Shown in pieces: positions 48,764-58,417 of a stretch of DNA of 64,000 nt (positions are counted from its first letter, which is position 1; every line of letters starts with the position of its first letter). Made by a program: the position numbers and the translations under genes. Source of the stretch: Mycobacterium sp. (lineage in GTDB: Bacteria > Actinomycetota > Actinomycetes > Mycobacteriales > Mycobacteriaceae); NCBI RefSeq assembly GCF_002863225.1, contig NZ_PKEK01000034.1, positions 1 through 64,000 on the forward strand, read 5' to 3'. The notes below the pieces were generated by a model. It saw only the letters and a list, made by a program, of their open reading frames with translations. It had not been told where the DNA came from and made no database searches.

Positions 48764-49384
48764 ATGAAATCGCGGTTTGTCCCCTACGCCAACACCCCGG
48801 GCCGGCTTACGGCGCAGCTTTTCGTCGACGCCGTCGTCGTGGTCTGGAGTTTCGTCTGGGTGCTCGTCGGTCTGGCCGTGTACAGCGCGGTGTCGACGAT
48901 CGCCGAGGTCGGCCGGCAGGTCCAAGGAGGCGCCGACGGTGTCGCCGACAGCCTGAAGTCGGCCGGCCACAGCGCCGACAACATCCCGCTGATCGGCGGG
49001 GCGTTCAGCGGACCACTCAAAGGGGCCAGCAGAGCGGCACTCGACATCGCCGGCGCCGGCCACAACCTGGACACCACCGCGTCCTGGTTGGCCTTCGTGC
49101 TGGCGCTGGCAGTCGGGGCGCCGCCGACGCTGGGGGTGGTGGTGCCGTGGTTGGTGCTCCGGATCCGGTTCGTGCGGCGCAAGTTGACCGTCGGCGCGCT
49201 GGCCGCCACACCGGCCGGTGCCCAGCTGTTGGCGTTGCGGGCGCTGGCCAACCGGCCGCTCGCCCGACTCACCGCCGTCAGCCCCGACCCGGTCGGGGCG
49301 TGGCGCGCCGGAGACCCGCATGCCATCCACGGGCTGGCCGCCATCGAATTACGTTCGGCGGGAATGGCCGTCAGGACGCGCTAG
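48764..49384 (+). CDS. Hypothetical membrane protein (Rv0779c-like)
   Basis: This 206-residue protein is conserved in mycobacteria but of unknown function. It has two hydrophobic helices, [25 protein letters not shown] near the N-terminus and [25 protein letters not shown] in the middle, with a Gly/Ala/Ser-rich stretch between them that is probably outside the membrane. The C-terminal part is basic then alanine-rich and probably cytoplasmic. It overlaps the converging cyp126 by 4 bp and is divergent from purC. Confidence 0.8.
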   Translation: MKSRFVPYANTPGRLTAQLFVDAVVVVWSFVWVLVGLAVYSAVSTIAEVGRQVQGGADGVADSLKSAGHSADNIPLIGGAFSGPLKGASRAALDIAGAGHNLDTTASWLAFVLALAVGAPPTLGVVVPWLVLRIRFVRRKLTVGALAATPAGAQLLALRALANRPLARLTAVSPDPVGAWRAGDPHAIHGLAAIELRSAGMAVRTR

Positions 49385-50607
49385 CGCAATTCGACGACCA
49401 GGTGCCGGATGCCGGTGTGCCGGTTGCTGCGCGTCCATTCGACGTCGCGTACCACCTGCACGTCAACGAAGCGCGTCAACAGTTCCTCGAACAGCACCCG
49501 CAGTTCCAGCCGAGCGAGGTTGGCGCCCAGACAGTAATGCACACCCTGCCCGAAACCCAGGTGCGGGTTGGGTTTTCGGGTGATGTCGAAGGTGTCGGCG
49601 TCGTCGAACACGCTCGCGTCGCGGTTGGCTGAACCCTCCCAGATCTGCACCTTCTGGCCCGCGGCGATACGCGCCTCGCCGAGCATGACGTCACGCGTCG
49701 CCGTTCGGCGCTTCGAAGGCGACGGTGACGTCCAGCGAACCATTTCCTCGACCGCGATCGGTAGGGCCGCCAAATCCTCACGCAGCGAATGCCATTGCTC
49801 CGGATGCTGGGCCAAGGCCAGCAACCCGCCGGCAACCGCGTTCCGGGTCGTCTCGGCACCGGCACTGAACAGCAGGCTGAAGAACAGGTAGAGCTCGAGG
49901 TCGGACATGGCCGGTCCGTCCGCATCGTCGATGGTGGCGTTGGCGACCACCGACAACATGTCGTCGGTCGGCTGCGCGCGCTTCGCGGCGATCAACTCCT
50001 GGCCGTAGTTGTACATCCGCGAGCCGGCCTCCTCGGCCGACAACTGCGACAGAGCCGCCGTGCGTGACCCACCGAAGTCAAACTGCGGTTCGATCGCCTC
50101 GAACAGCCAATGCCGTTCGGATTCCGGGACTCCCAGCAGTATGCAGATCATCTGCATCGGTAGCTCGGCGGCGATGTCGACCAGAAAATCGAACGGCTCG
50201 CCGGCCACCACCGCGTCCAGTAGCCGACGGGTCCGCAGCCGCAGGTCGTCCTCGACCGCGGCGATCATGCGCGGTGTCAGGCCTGAACTGACCAGCCGCC
50301 GGATCTGCGAGTGCCGCGGATCGTCCATCATGTTGAGCACCTGGCCCGCGATCGACAGGTCTTGCAGCAGTGTCCCGCCGAAGGGCCGTCCACCACCGGT
50401 GACCGATGAGAATGTCACCGGATCCTTCAACACGGCAAGCGTTTCCGCGTACGACGCGATAGACCAGAACCCTTCCCCGTCCGGTGTGTGTTCGGTCGGG
50501 TGATGCCAGTACACCGGCGCGTCGCGACGGTGGATCGCAAAGAGGTCGTGCGGGAAGCCGCTGGCGAAATTGTCCAGATCGGTGAAGTCGACCTCCGCGA
50601 GCGTCAC
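49381..50607 (-). CDS. cyp126: Cytochrome P450 CYP126
   Basis: This 408-residue P450 has the haem ligand Cys359 in [13 protein letters not shown], the oxygen-activating I-helix motif AGAETTR, and the ExxR-type K helix region around [12 protein letters not shown]. The M. tuberculosis orthologue CYP126 (Rv0778) is of unresolved physiological function, though it binds azole ligands in vitro. The GTG start overlaps the purB stop as GTGA, so a P450 is coupled to a purine enzyme. Redox partners are not encoded nearby. Confidence 0.95.
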   Translation of the reverse strand: MTLAEVDFTDLDNFASGFPHDLFAIHRRDAPVYWHHPTEHTPDGEGFWSIASYAETLAVLKDPVTFSSVTGGGRPFGGTLLQDLSIAGQVLNMMDDPRHSQIRRLVSSGLTPRMIAAVEDDLRLRTRRLLDAVVAGEPFDFLVDIAAELPMQMICILLGVPESERHWLFEAIEPQFDFGGSRTAALSQLSAEEAGSRMYNYGQELIAAKRAQPTDDMLSVVANATIDDADGPAMSDLELYLFFSLLFSAGAETTRNAVAGGLLALAQHPEQWHSLREDLAALPIAVEEMVRWTSPSPSKRRTATRDVMLGEARIAAGQKVQIWEGSANRDASVFDDADTFDITRKPNPHLGFGQGVHYCLGANLARLELRVLFEELLTRFVDVQVVRDVEWTRSNRHTGIRHLVVELR

Positions 50608-52022
50608 AGAATGGCGTCCGGAGTGTATTTCGCCGCGTCGGGATAGCGGGCCACCAGCGCGTCGACCTCCGCGATCACCGCGTCGACCTGATCTGCGGCC
50701 GCGCCGATGAACGCCTTGCGATCGGCCAGCGCGGCGTCGATCGCGTTGCGGTCCAAGGGTAGTCGCGAGTCCTCGGCCAACCGGTCCAGCAGGTTCGGGT
50801 CCACCCCCTGCTCACGCATGGCCAGCGCCGCGGCCACCGCGTGTTCCTTGATCACCTCGTGCGCCGTTTCCCGGCCCACACCGGCGCGTACCGCGGCCAT
50901 CAGCACCTTGGTGGTGGCCAGGAACGGCAGGTAACGATCGAGTTCGCGCTGGATCACCGCGGGGTAGGCGCCGAACTCGTCGAGCACGGTCAGCATGGTC
51001 TCGATCTGCCCGTCGATGGCAAAGAAGCTGTCCGGCAACGTCACTCGGCGTACCACCGAGCAGAACACGTCGCCCTCGTTCCACTGCGCACCGGCGAGTT
51101 CGGCGGCCATCGACCCGTAACCGCGCAGGATCACCTGCAACCCGTTGACCCGCTCGCAACTGCGGGTGTTCATCTTGTGCGGCATGGCCGACGAGCCGAC
51201 CTGCCCCTGCGCGAAGCCCTCGGTGACCAGGTCATGGCCGGCCATCAGGCGGATGGTGTGCGCCAGCGACGACGGCCCGGCGCCCAACTGCACCAGCGCC
51301 GACACCACGTCATGGTCGAGCGACCGCGGGTACACCTGCCCGACGCTGGTCAAAACGGTTGTAAAGCCCAAGAAATCAGCGACGAGGCGTTCCAATTCAG
51401 CCAGCTTCGCCGCGTCACCGCCGAGCAGGTCGAGCATGTCCTGCGCGGTTCCCATCGGGCCCTTGATGCCGCGCAACGGGTAGCGGTCGATCAGCTCGCG
51501 CAGCCTGGTCAACGCGACCAGCGTCTCTTGCGCCGCCGAGGCGAACCGCTTGCCCAGCGTGGTGGCCTGCGCTGCGACGTTGTGGCTGCGGCCGGCCATC
51601 ACCAGATCGCGGTAGGTCGCCGCGCGTTCGGCCAGCCGGGCGACGACGGCCACGCCGTGGGCGAACACCAACTCCAGCGAGCGGCGCACCTGCAGCTGTT
51701 CCACGTTCTCGGTCAGGTCTCGGCTGGTCATGCCCTTGTGCACGTGCTCGTGACCGGCCAGCGCGTTGAACTCCTCGATGCGGGCCTTGACGTCGTGGCG
51801 CGTCACCCGCTCCCGGGCGGCGATGGAAGCCAGATCGACGTCGTCGAGCACCCGCTCGTAGTCGGCGACCGCGGCGTCGGGAACCGGGACCCCCAGCTCG
51901 GACTGTGCCCGCAGCACCGCGAGCCACAGCCGCCGCTCGGCCACGATCTTGGCCTCCGGCGACCAGATCGCCACCATCTCGGCGCTGGCGTAGCGGTTGG
52001 CCAGCACGTTCGGGATTGTCAC
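50604..52022 (-). CDS. purB: Adenylosuccinate lyase PurB
   Basis: PurB cleaves SAICAR and adenylosuccinate, acting twice in purine synthesis. The 472-residue protein has the fumarase/aspartase signature [15 protein letters not shown] near residue 267, the catalytic His region [10 protein letters not shown] and [16 protein letters not shown], and [13 protein letters not shown] start at GTG 52022, giving the known 472-residue length; the frame runs on to 52181 within the opposite-strand gene. TAAGCT (52036-52031) is eight bases upstream, which suggests a leaderless message. It is divergent from the DUF429 gene and coupled to cyp126. Confidence 0.96.
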   Translation of the reverse strand: MTIPNVLANRYASAEMVAIWSPEAKIVAERRLWLAVLRAQSELGVPVPDAAVADYERVLDDVDLASIAARERVTRHDVKARIEEFNALAGHEHVHKGMTSRDLTENVEQLQVRRSLELVFAHGVAVVARLAERAATYRDLVMAGRSHNVAAQATTLGKRFASAAQETLVALTRLRELIDRYPLRGIKGPMGTAQDMLDLLGGDAAKLAELERLVADFLGFTTVLTSVGQVYPRSLDHDVVSALVQLGAGPSSLAHTIRLMAGHDLVTEGFAQGQVGSSAMPHKMNTRSCERVNGLQVILRGYGSMAAELAGAQWNEGDVFCSVVRRVTLPDSFFAIDGQIETMLTVLDEFGAYPAVIQRELDRYLPFLATTKVLMAAVRAGVGRETAHEVIKEHAVAAALAMREQGVDPNLLDRLAEDSRLPLDRNAIDAALADRKAFIGAAADQVDAVIAEVDALVARYPDAAKYTPDAIL

Positions 52023-52065
52023 AAACACACAGCTTAGTGGCGCGACGATCAGGCACAGTGACCTC

Positions 52066-52929
52066 ATGCACTTTGTCGGGCTCGATCTCGCATGGGGCGA
52101 GAAGAACAACACCGGGGTCGCGGTCGTGGGCGCCGACGGCCGGCTGCTGCACGTCGGCGCCGCGCACGACGATGCCGGCATCGAGGCGGCGATCGAGCCC
52201 TACGTCAGCGGTGACTGCCTGGTGTCCATCGACGCGCCATTGGTGGTGAACAACGCGACCGGTTCGCGACCGTGTGAGGCGGCGCTCAACCGCGACTTCC
52301 ACGCCTTCGAGGCGGGCGCTCATCCGGCCAACACCACCAACCCGGCCCTTGCCCGTCCGCGCGCCGCCCGCATCGCGACGGCGCTGACCCTCGACATGAA
52401 CCCGGCTTCGACTTCGCCACGGCGGGCGATCGAGGTGTACCCGCACCCGGCGACCATCGCGTTGTTCGGACTGGACAAGACGCTGAAGTACAAGAAGGGA
52501 TCGTTCGAGACGCGTCAGCACGAGCTGCTGCGGTTGATGACGTTGATCGAGGGACTCGATTCTGCGACGCCGCGGTTGCGGGTGAACCACAACATGTCCT
52601 GGGTGGAACTGCGTAAACGGGTCGAGGCCGCGACCCGGCCGGTGCAACTCGACCGCGACGAGGATCCCGTCGACGCCGTGCTGTGCGCCTATGTAGGGCT
52701 GTACTGGTATCACCGTCCCGAAGACGTGACCATCTACGGCGACTACGCCAGCGGCTACATCGTCACCCCGACGCTGCCGCCCGACGCCACCCCCGCGCGT
52801 CGCCGTCGGCCCGCACCTCGGACCGACGCAGACGACCTACGCGCCCGTGTCGCCCAGGTGGCCACGCTGCTCGATCAAGCACAGCGCGGTCTCGACGAGA
52901 TCCGCCAACAGCTCGACGGTGAGCGCTGA
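52066..52929 (+). CDS. DUF429 family RNase H-fold protein (Rv0776c-like)
   Basis: This 287-residue protein has the predicted RNase H-like fold of DUF429. The first strand is MHFVGLDLAWG with the conserved Asp, and ISIDAPL-like VSIDAPLVVNNATGSRPCE carries the second acidic residue; EVYPHPA and LDRDEDPVDAVLCAYVGLYW hold the later conserved positions, including a terminal Asp pair. Nuclease activity is predicted from fold only and is unproven. The C-terminus adds a coiled helix (AQVATLLDQAQRGLDEIRQQ). It is divergent from purB with 43 bp between the starts. Confidence 0.85.
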   Translation: MHFVGLDLAWGEKNNTGVAVVGADGRLLHVGAAHDDAGIEAAIEPYVSGDCLVSIDAPLVVNNATGSRPCEAALNRDFHAFEAGAHPANTTNPALARPRAARIATALTLDMNPASTSPRRAIEVYPHPATIALFGLDKTLKYKKGSFETRQHELLRLMTLIEGLDSATPRLRVNHNMSWVELRKRVEAATRPVQLDRDEDPVDAVLCAYVGLYWYHRPEDVTIYGDYASGYIVTPTLPPDATPARRRRPAPRTDADDLRARVAQVATLLDQAQRGLDEIRQQLDGER

Positions 52930-52966
52930 AAGCTGCTGTCCGGCGGCCTTTTTCGATTGCGACAGG

Positions 52967-53740
52967 TCAGATGTGGACGGGCCGGCGGTCGAACGGCGCC
53001 ACCGAGTCGATGACGTCGATCAGGGTGGCTCGCGCGACAGCGCGCGGGTCCTGAAGCTCGTCGACCAAAGCCGACACCACCGCGCCGTCGACCGTGCAGA
53101 TCAGCGCGGAGACGAGCTCCGGGCGCGCGGAGCGTCCGCAACGGTCGATGACGTCGGCGACCGCGTCGACCCGTTGGCGCATGTTCCGGCGCTGGATCTC
53201 GCGCAATCCGGGCAGCCGGGCACAGGCGATGTGTCGCTCGTAGCGCGATATCAGTTGCTCGGTGAGCTGCGGCTCGGATTCGCTGCCGACGAGTAGTTCG
53301 ACCAACAGGTCAGCGGTCGTCTCGGCGCTGCGCCGGCGCCGCGACAGCGGGGCCACCTGAGCCCGCAGCTGTGCGACCTCGAGCATCCCGATGTGTGCGA
53401 CGGCGCTGGCGATCAGATCGTCGAGGCTGGAGAAGTAGTAGGTGGTCGACGCCAGGGGCAACCCGGCGCGGCGGGCGACGGCGCGGTGCCGGACCGCCTC
53501 GAACCCGCCTTCGCACAGCAACTCGGCCGCGGCACTCACCAGCGCGTGCCGCCGGCGTTCGCCTTTGGGGGTCACCGCCCCTTTGGGAGCGACGACAGCC
53601 CTCGGCGCGACCGTCGCCGACGTGGCGACAACCGGCGTGGCGGCGGCGACGGGCGGGGCAGCGGCAACCGGCGGGGCAGCGACCGATACCCCGGGAGCGA
53701 AGGCCCCCTCGGGAGCCACTGCTGCTGTCACCTTGGTCAT
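52967..53740 (-). CDS. TetR/AcrR regulator with Ala/Pro-rich N-terminal extension (Rv0775-like)
   Basis: This 257-residue regulator has an unusual 60-residue N-terminal extension of low complexity, with repeated VAAPPVAAAPPVAAATPVVA-type sequence, before the TetR DNA-binding domain (ERRRHALVSAAAELLCEGGF through VRHRAVARRAGLPLASTTYYF). The rest is a helical ligand domain. ATG 53740 is chosen; the frame extends to 53785, and no good ribosome site distinguishes them. It is divergent from the esterase gene, a plausible target. The extension could be a flexible linker or just expanded repeats. Confidence 0.83.
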   Translation of the reverse strand: MTKVTAAVAPEGAFAPGVSVAAPPVAAAPPVAAATPVVATSATVAPRAVVAPKGAVTPKGERRRHALVSAAAELLCEGGFEAVRHRAVARRAGLPLASTTYYFSSLDDLIASAVAHIGMLEVAQLRAQVAPLSRRRRSAETTADLLVELLVGSESEPQLTEQLISRYERHIACARLPGLREIQRRNMRQRVDAVADVIDRCGRSARPELVSALICTVDGAVVSALVDELQDPRAVARATLIDVIDSVAPFDRRPVHI

Positions 53741-53825
53741 GGTGCCAGCCGAAATGGTGCCGCATCGGGCTTTCGGCCAAACCACCCCGAGTCGCGCTGC
53801 AGGCCGGCGGCACCGAGCGTCGCTT

Positions 53826-53831
53826 TATGAT
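53826..53831 (+). promoter_or_regulatory. -10 box for leaderless esterase gene
   Basis: TATGAT, close to the TATAAT consensus, ends seven bases before ATG 53839. The box itself contains ATG triplets that could be mistaken for starts, which is why I place the esterase start at the third ATG. Confidence 0.6.
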
Positions 53832-53838
53832 GGCCCGC

Positions 53839-54732
53839 ATGCCGGAGATGAGTCGTCGCGCTGTGCTGCGCCTGGGCACCGCCGCGGCCTCCGGGGCGGT
53901 CGGGGCGTACGCCGTGGACCGGTTGCTGCCGGTCCGCGCTGCCGTCGCGGCGCCGGTCGTGATGACCGGGACGGGAGTTCCGCTGGCCCCGCGGCCCCCG
54001 CTCGAGCCGGCCGCGGTCCCGGCGCCGACGATGACGACCGGCTCGTTCGTGTCGGCCGCGCGCGGTGGCGTGGCCACCAACTGGGCCATTGCCCGCCCGC
54101 CGGGCCAGACCAAGCCGCTGCGCCCGGTGATCGCGCTGCACGGCAAGGGAAGCAGCGCGGCCACCGTGATGGAGGGCGGTGTCGAGCACGGACTGGCTCA
54201 GGCGGTCGCTGCCGGGCTGCCGCCGTTCGCTGTCGTCGCGGTCGACGGCGGCGGAAGTTATTGGCACAAGCGAGCTTCCGGTGAAGACTGCGGCGCGATG
54301 GTGATCAACGAGCTGATCCCGCTGCTGGCCGGCCAGGGACTGGACACGTCCCGGCTCGGCTTTCTCGGTTGGTCCATGGGCGGCTACGGAGCACTGCTGC
54401 TCGGCGGTCGACTCGGCCCGGGCCGGACGGCGGCGATCTGTGCGGTGAGCCCGGCGCTGTGGATGTCATCGGGAGCGGCCGCCCCGGGCGCGTTCGACGG
54501 TCCCGAAGACTTCGCGGCCAACTCGGTATTCGGGATGCCGGCCCTGGGGTCCATCCCGGTGCGAATCGATTGCGGCAACAGCGACCCGTTCTGCGGCGCG
54601 ACCAAGCAGTTCATCGCCCAATTGCCTAATCCACCGGCGGGCGGTTTCTCGGCCGGGGGCCACGACCCGTCGTTCTGGAGTGCGCAATTGCCTGCAGAAT
54701 TGACCTGGATGGCACCCCTGCTGACCGCGTAG
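53839..54732 (+). CDS. Secreted alpha/beta hydrolase, esterase D-type (Rv0774c-like)
   Basis: This 297-residue protein starts with a twin-arginine-type signal (SRRAVLRLGTAAASGAVGAY), so it is probably exported folded by the Tat pathway. The hydrolase domain has PVIALHGKGSSA, the nucleophile elbow GWSMGGYGALL, and a late acidic residue in RIDCGNSDPFCG with the His in GGHDPSFW. The M. tuberculosis homologue Rv0774c is an extracellular esterase. The start at 53839 follows the -10 box; earlier in-frame ATGs at 53827 and 53830 lie inside it. It is divergent from the Rv0775-like regulator. Confidence 0.9.
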   Translation: MPEMSRRAVLRLGTAAASGAVGAYAVDRLLPVRAAVAAPVVMTGTGVPLAPRPPLEPAAVPAPTMTTGSFVSAARGGVATNWAIARPPGQTKPLRPVIALHGKGSSAATVMEGGVEHGLAQAVAAGLPPFAVVAVDGGGSYWHKRASGEDCGAMVINELIPLLAGQGLDTSRLGFLGWSMGGYGALLLGGRLGPGRTAAICAVSPALWMSSGAAAPGAFDGPEDFAANSVFGMPALGSIPVRIDCGNSDPFCGATKQFIAQLPNPPAGGFSAGGHDPSFWSAQLPAELTWMAPLLTA

Positions 54733-54771
54733 CCCCGCCACCGTGCGCGACTGCGGGCCCTACCAAAAGCC

Positions 54772-54791
54772 TTACGATATTTGTTACGATA
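54772..54791. promoter_or_regulatory. Direct repeat TTACGATA x2 upstream of TetR gene
   Basis: TTACGATA occurs at 54772-54779 and 54784-54791, a 12-bp period, about 45 bp before the TetR start. This looks like a regulator-binding site for autoregulation. The core TACGAT recurs, inverted, between the thiolase and GGT genes at 56763-56768. Confidence 0.45.
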
Positions 54792-54834
54792 ACCGGCCGT
54801 ATTGCATGGTCACAGCGCATGGAGGTAACCCGAA

Positions 54835-55533
54835 TTGGCGAGGCAGGCCGTCGCGGACAAGCGCCAGCGGCGTGAACGCGGATCGATCAGCGTCGACGAG
54901 ATCATCAGAGGCGCGTTCAAGGTGGCCGGTGAAGTCTCGGTCGACGGCTTGAGCATGCCGTTGCTGGCCAAGCACCTCGACGTCGGCGTCACCAGCATCT
55001 ACTGGTACTTCCGGAAAAAGGACGACCTGCTGGACGCGATGACGGACCGCGCGCTGGGCCAGTACGATTTCGCCACACCGTTCGTGGAGAGCCGGAATTG
55101 GCGGGATTCGTTACGCGACCACGCGCGCAAGGTTCGTCAGACCTTCCGCGACAACCCGATCCTGTGTGACTTGATCCTGATCCGCGGCACGTTCGGCCGC
55201 GAGGCCACGCTGGCGGCCTACGAAAAGCTGGAAAAGGTCATCGCCACGATGGTCGAGGCGGGCCTGTCGCCGGAGGACGCCTTCGACACCTATGCCAGCA
55301 TCGCCGTCCACACCCAAGGTGCGGCGGTCTTGGAACGGCTGCGGGAAAAGTCCGGTGGAGCCGAAAGCGACCAGCGCAGAAGAGATCTGGCGATCAATCC
55401 GGAGAGCATGCCGCTCATCTCGCAGCTGGCCCAGACCGGTCACCACATGGGGGCCACCAACGACATCAACTTCGAGTACGGCCTGAATTGCATCCTCGAT
55501 CACGCCAGTCGGCTGATCGACGGGGCCGGCTAG
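54835..55533 (+). CDS. TetR/AcrR family transcriptional regulator
   Basis: This 232-residue regulator has a TetR DNA-binding domain (SVDEIIRGAFKVAGEVSVDGLSMPLLAKHLDVGVTSIYWYFRKKDDLLDAM) and a TetR_C-like helical domain with LRDHARKVRQTFRDNPILCDLILI. TTG is the probable start, with GGAGG nine bases upstream. It converges on the thiolase with a 4-bp overlap, and a conspicuous direct repeat precedes it. Mycobacterial TetR proteins beside thiolases often respond to acyl-CoA, but the ligand is unknown here. Confidence 0.88.
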   Translation: MARQAVADKRQRRERGSISVDEIIRGAFKVAGEVSVDGLSMPLLAKHLDVGVTSIYWYFRKKDDLLDAMTDRALGQYDFATPFVESRNWRDSLRDHARKVRQTFRDNPILCDLILIRGTFGREATLAAYEKLEKVIATMVEAGLSPEDAFDTYASIAVHTQGAAVLERLREKSGGAESDQRRRDLAINPESMPLISQLAQTGHHMGATNDINFEYGLNCILDHASRLIDGAG

Positions 55534-56705
55534 ACCTCGATGACGACGGCGCCACCCTGGCCGCCGCCCGCGCACATCGCCGCCACACCGATACCGCCAC
55601 CGCGCCGGCCCAGTTCGTGGACCAGCGTGGTCAGCATCCGCGCCCCGCTGGCCGCGATCGGGTGACCGAGGCTGCAGCCGCTGCCGAAGAAGTTGACGCG
55701 TTCTTCGTCGAGACCGTACTCACGGCAGGCGGCAATAGGCACCGACGCGAACGCCTCGTTGATCTCCCACAAGGTCACGTCGCCGGGCGCCAGGCCGGCC
55801 CGCTCCAGCACCTTGCCGATCACCTTCACCGCACCCAAGCCGGTGTCCCGCGGCTCGACGGCGGCCGACGCCCAGGCCTTGACCGAGCCCAGCACCTTCA
55901 GCCCGTGCGAGCTGGCGTAGCCATCGTCGGCCAGCGTCAGCGCGGCGGCGGCGTCGTTGGTGCCGCTGCTGTTGCCGGCGGTGATCGAGAACCCCTCGAT
56001 CTCGGGGTGCAGCACCTTCAGCGAAGCGAGCTTTTCCAAGCTTGTTCCGCGGCGCGGATGCTCGTCGACACTGAACTCGACCAAGGCGTCATCGAGTCCC
56101 TTGATCTTCAGCGGGACGATCTCGTCGACGAACGCGCCGCTGTCGATCGCACCGATCGCGCGCTGGTGGGAGCGGTAGGCCCAGGCGTCCATCTCTTCGC
56201 GGGTGATCCCGACCGCCTGCGCGGTGTTCCAGCCGACGGTGATCGACATGTCGCGGCCCGGCGCATCCGGCGTCTCCACGTGGGTCGGCGGAATCCACCG
56301 CTCCTCGAATTCCAGCGTCGGGCCCGGGATGCGCCAGTTCATCAGCGGCGTCATCGACAACGACTGCACACCGCCACCGACGACGACCTTCTCCGCGCCC
56401 GAGCCGATCTGCGCGGCCGCGTTGGCGACTGCGGTGAGGCTGCCCGCGCAGTGCCGGTTGACGGCCTGGCCCGGGACCGAGGTCATGCCCGACGCAGAGG
56501 CTGCGTAGCGGGCCATATCGCCTCCGCCGTAATGCGATTCCGCGAAGATCACGTCGTCGATGTCCGAGACCTCGACGCCGGATCGCCGTACCGTTTCCTG
56601 CAGGATCGTGGTCGCCAGGAACTCGGGTGTGGTGTTGACCAGCGAACCCTTGAACGACGTCCCGATGGCGGTCCGGACTGCGCTGACGATGACGGGCTTG
56701 GGCAT
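55530..56705 (-). CDS. Acetyl-CoA acetyltransferase (thiolase)
   Basis: This 391-residue thiolase carries the acyl-accepting Cys86 in NRHCAGSLTAVANAA, the NEAFA motif, the catalytic His in GHPIAASGARM, and the proton-donating Cys378 in CAGGGQGGAV. It could run in either direction, condensing acetyl-CoA units or thiolysing 3-ketoacyl-CoA in beta oxidation. The sequence is closest in style to FadA-type mycobacterial thiolases. Its start region faces ggtA across a 131-bp gap. It converges on a TetR gene, which may control it. Confidence 0.93.
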   Translation of the reverse strand: MPKPVIVSAVRTAIGTSFKGSLVNTTPEFLATTILQETVRRSGVEVSDIDDVIFAESHYGGGDMARYAASASGMTSVPGQAVNRHCAGSLTAVANAAAQIGSGAEKVVVGGGVQSLSMTPLMNWRIPGPTLEFEERWIPPTHVETPDAPGRDMSITVGWNTAQAVGITREEMDAWAYRSHQRAIGAIDSGAFVDEIVPLKIKGLDDALVEFSVDEHPRRGTSLEKLASLKVLHPEIEGFSITAGNSSGTNDAAAALTLADDGYASSHGLKVLGSVKAWASAAVEPRDTGLGAVKVIGKVLERAGLAPGDVTLWEINEAFASVPIAACREYGLDEERVNFFGSGCSLGHPIAASGARMLTTLVHELGRRGGGIGVAAMCAGGGQGGAVVIEV

Positions 56706-56836
56706 GGGGATCGACCTTCGGTTCGGCTGGTTGCGGGGTTACAAATATGGCTCAAAGCGTAAATCGTATCAGCTACCGTTGCTCCGACGATATGGGGTGG
56801 TTTGCCGACGTCAGAGCGCGCTGAAAGACTGATGCC

Positions 56837-58417
56837 GTGCAACCGTTCGGGTGGGAACTCCCCTACGCCTGGCCGCGGAAACCGGTGCTGGCGACCAACG
56901 CGGTCTGCACCTCGCAACCGCTCGCCGCTCAGGCCGGCCTTCGGATGCTGGCCGAGGGCGGCAGTGCCGTCGATGCGGCCGTCGCCACCGCGATCACCTT
57001 GACGGTGGTCGAACCGGTCTCCAACGGCATCGGCTCGGATGCCTTCGCGATCGTGTGGGACGGACGCCGGCTGCACGGACTGAACGGCTCGGGCCGCTCC
57101 CCCGCGGCGTGGACGCCGGAGTATTTCGGCGGCAACGGCGTTCCGTCGTTCGGCTGGAACTCCGTCACCGTCCCCGGGGCGGTGTCAGCCTGGGTCGAGC
57201 TGCACGCCAAGTTCGGCAAGCTGCCCTTCGAGCGACTGTTCGAGCCGGCAATCACCTACGCCCGCAACGGGTTTCTGCTCTCTCCGACGATCGCACAGCA
57301 GTGGGCGGCGCAGGTGCCGCTGTTCGAGTCGCAGCCCGGGTTCGCCGAAACGTTCATGCCCGCCGGCCGTGCGCCGCGTCCCGGCGAACTGGTCCGGCTG
57401 CCCGGGCACGCCGGCACACTCGAGGCGATCGCCACGACCCACGGTGAGACGTTCTATCGCGGCGAACTCGCGGCCCGACTCGAGGCCCACTCGACCGCCA
57501 ACGGCGGAGCGATGCGGGCCGACGACCTTGGGGCGCATCGCGCCGACTGGGTGGGCACCATCGCCGCTGACTACCGCGGCTACAGGGTGCACGAGATACC
57601 GCCCAACGGTCAGGGCATCGTCGCGTTGATCGCACTCGGAATCCTCGAGCACTTCGACATGGCTTCGCGGGCAGTCGATTCCGCCGACAGCGTGCATCTG
57701 CAGATCGAGGCGGTGAAGCTCGCGTTCGCCGACGCGCAAGCTCATGTCGCCGATGCCGATCACATGACGGTCGATCCGGGCAGCCTGCTGGACAAGGAAT
57801 ACCTGCGTGAGCGTGCCGCGCTGATCGATCCGGACCGCGCCAGGCCGGCATCCGCCGGCACGCCGCGCGGGGGCACGGTCTACCTCACCGCCGCAGACGC
57901 CTCAGGCGTCATGGTGTCGATGATCCAGTCGAACTACATGGGATTCGGATCCGGTGTCGTGGTGCCCGGCACCGGAATAGCGTTGCAGAACCGCGGCGCG
58001 GATTTCGTTGCCCAACAGGGCCATCCGAATCAGGTGGGGCCGGGAAAGCGCCCTTACCACACCATCATCCCGGGTTTCCTGACCAGGGACGGCGCTCCGG
58101 TGATGAGCTTCGGGGTGATGGGCGGCCCGATGCAGCCGCAGGGTCACGTGCAGGTGGTGGCGCGCATCGTCGACCACGGCCAGAACCCGCAGGCGGCGTG
58201 TGACGCTCCGCGGTTCCGCTGGGCACAGGGCCTGCAGGTGTGCTGCGAGGCGGGCTTTCCGCCGTCGACGTTGGCGGGGCTGCGGCAGCGCGGCCATGAA
58301 CTGATCACCACCGACGACTACAACCAGTTCGGCAGTTGCCAGGCGATCTGGCGACTCGACGACGGCTACCTTGCGGTCAGCGACCCGCGGCGCGACGGCC
58401 AAGCCGCCGGTGCCTAG
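56837..58417 (+). CDS. ggtA: Gamma-glutamyltranspeptidase-family protein (GgtA, Rv0773c-like)
   Basis: This 526-residue Ntn-hydrolase-fold protein should self-cleave at a Thr; [14 protein letters not shown] near residue 347 gives the catalytic Thr and the second conserved Thr, and [22 protein letters not shown] is the characteristic C-terminal region. There is no signal peptide, so unlike E. coli GGT it acts in the cytoplasm. Possible activities are gamma-glutamyl peptide hydrolysis or mycothiol-conjugate metabolism; neither is proven. The gene overlaps the converging purD by 4 bp. Confidence 0.88.
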   Translation: MQPFGWELPYAWPRKPVLATNAVCTSQPLAAQAGLRMLAEGGSAVDAAVATAITLTVVEPVSNGIGSDAFAIVWDGRRLHGLNGSGRSPAAWTPEYFGGNGVPSFGWNSVTVPGAVSAWVELHAKFGKLPFERLFEPAITYARNGFLLSPTIAQQWAAQVPLFESQPGFAETFMPAGRAPRPGELVRLPGHAGTLEAIATTHGETFYRGELAARLEAHSTANGGAMRADDLGAHRADWVGTIAADYRGYRVHEIPPNGQGIVALIALGILEHFDMASRAVDSADSVHLQIEAVKLAFADAQAHVADADHMTVDPGSLLDKEYLRERAALIDPDRARPASAGTPRGGTVYLTAADASGVMVSMIQSNYMGFGSGVVVPGTGIALQNRGADFVAQQGHPNQVGPGKRPYHTIIPGFLTRDGAPVMSFGVMGGPMQPQGHVQVVARIVDHGQNPQAACDAPRFRWAQGLQVCCEAGFPPSTLAGLRQRGHELITTDDYNQFGSCQAIWRLDDGYLAVSDPRRDGQAAGA

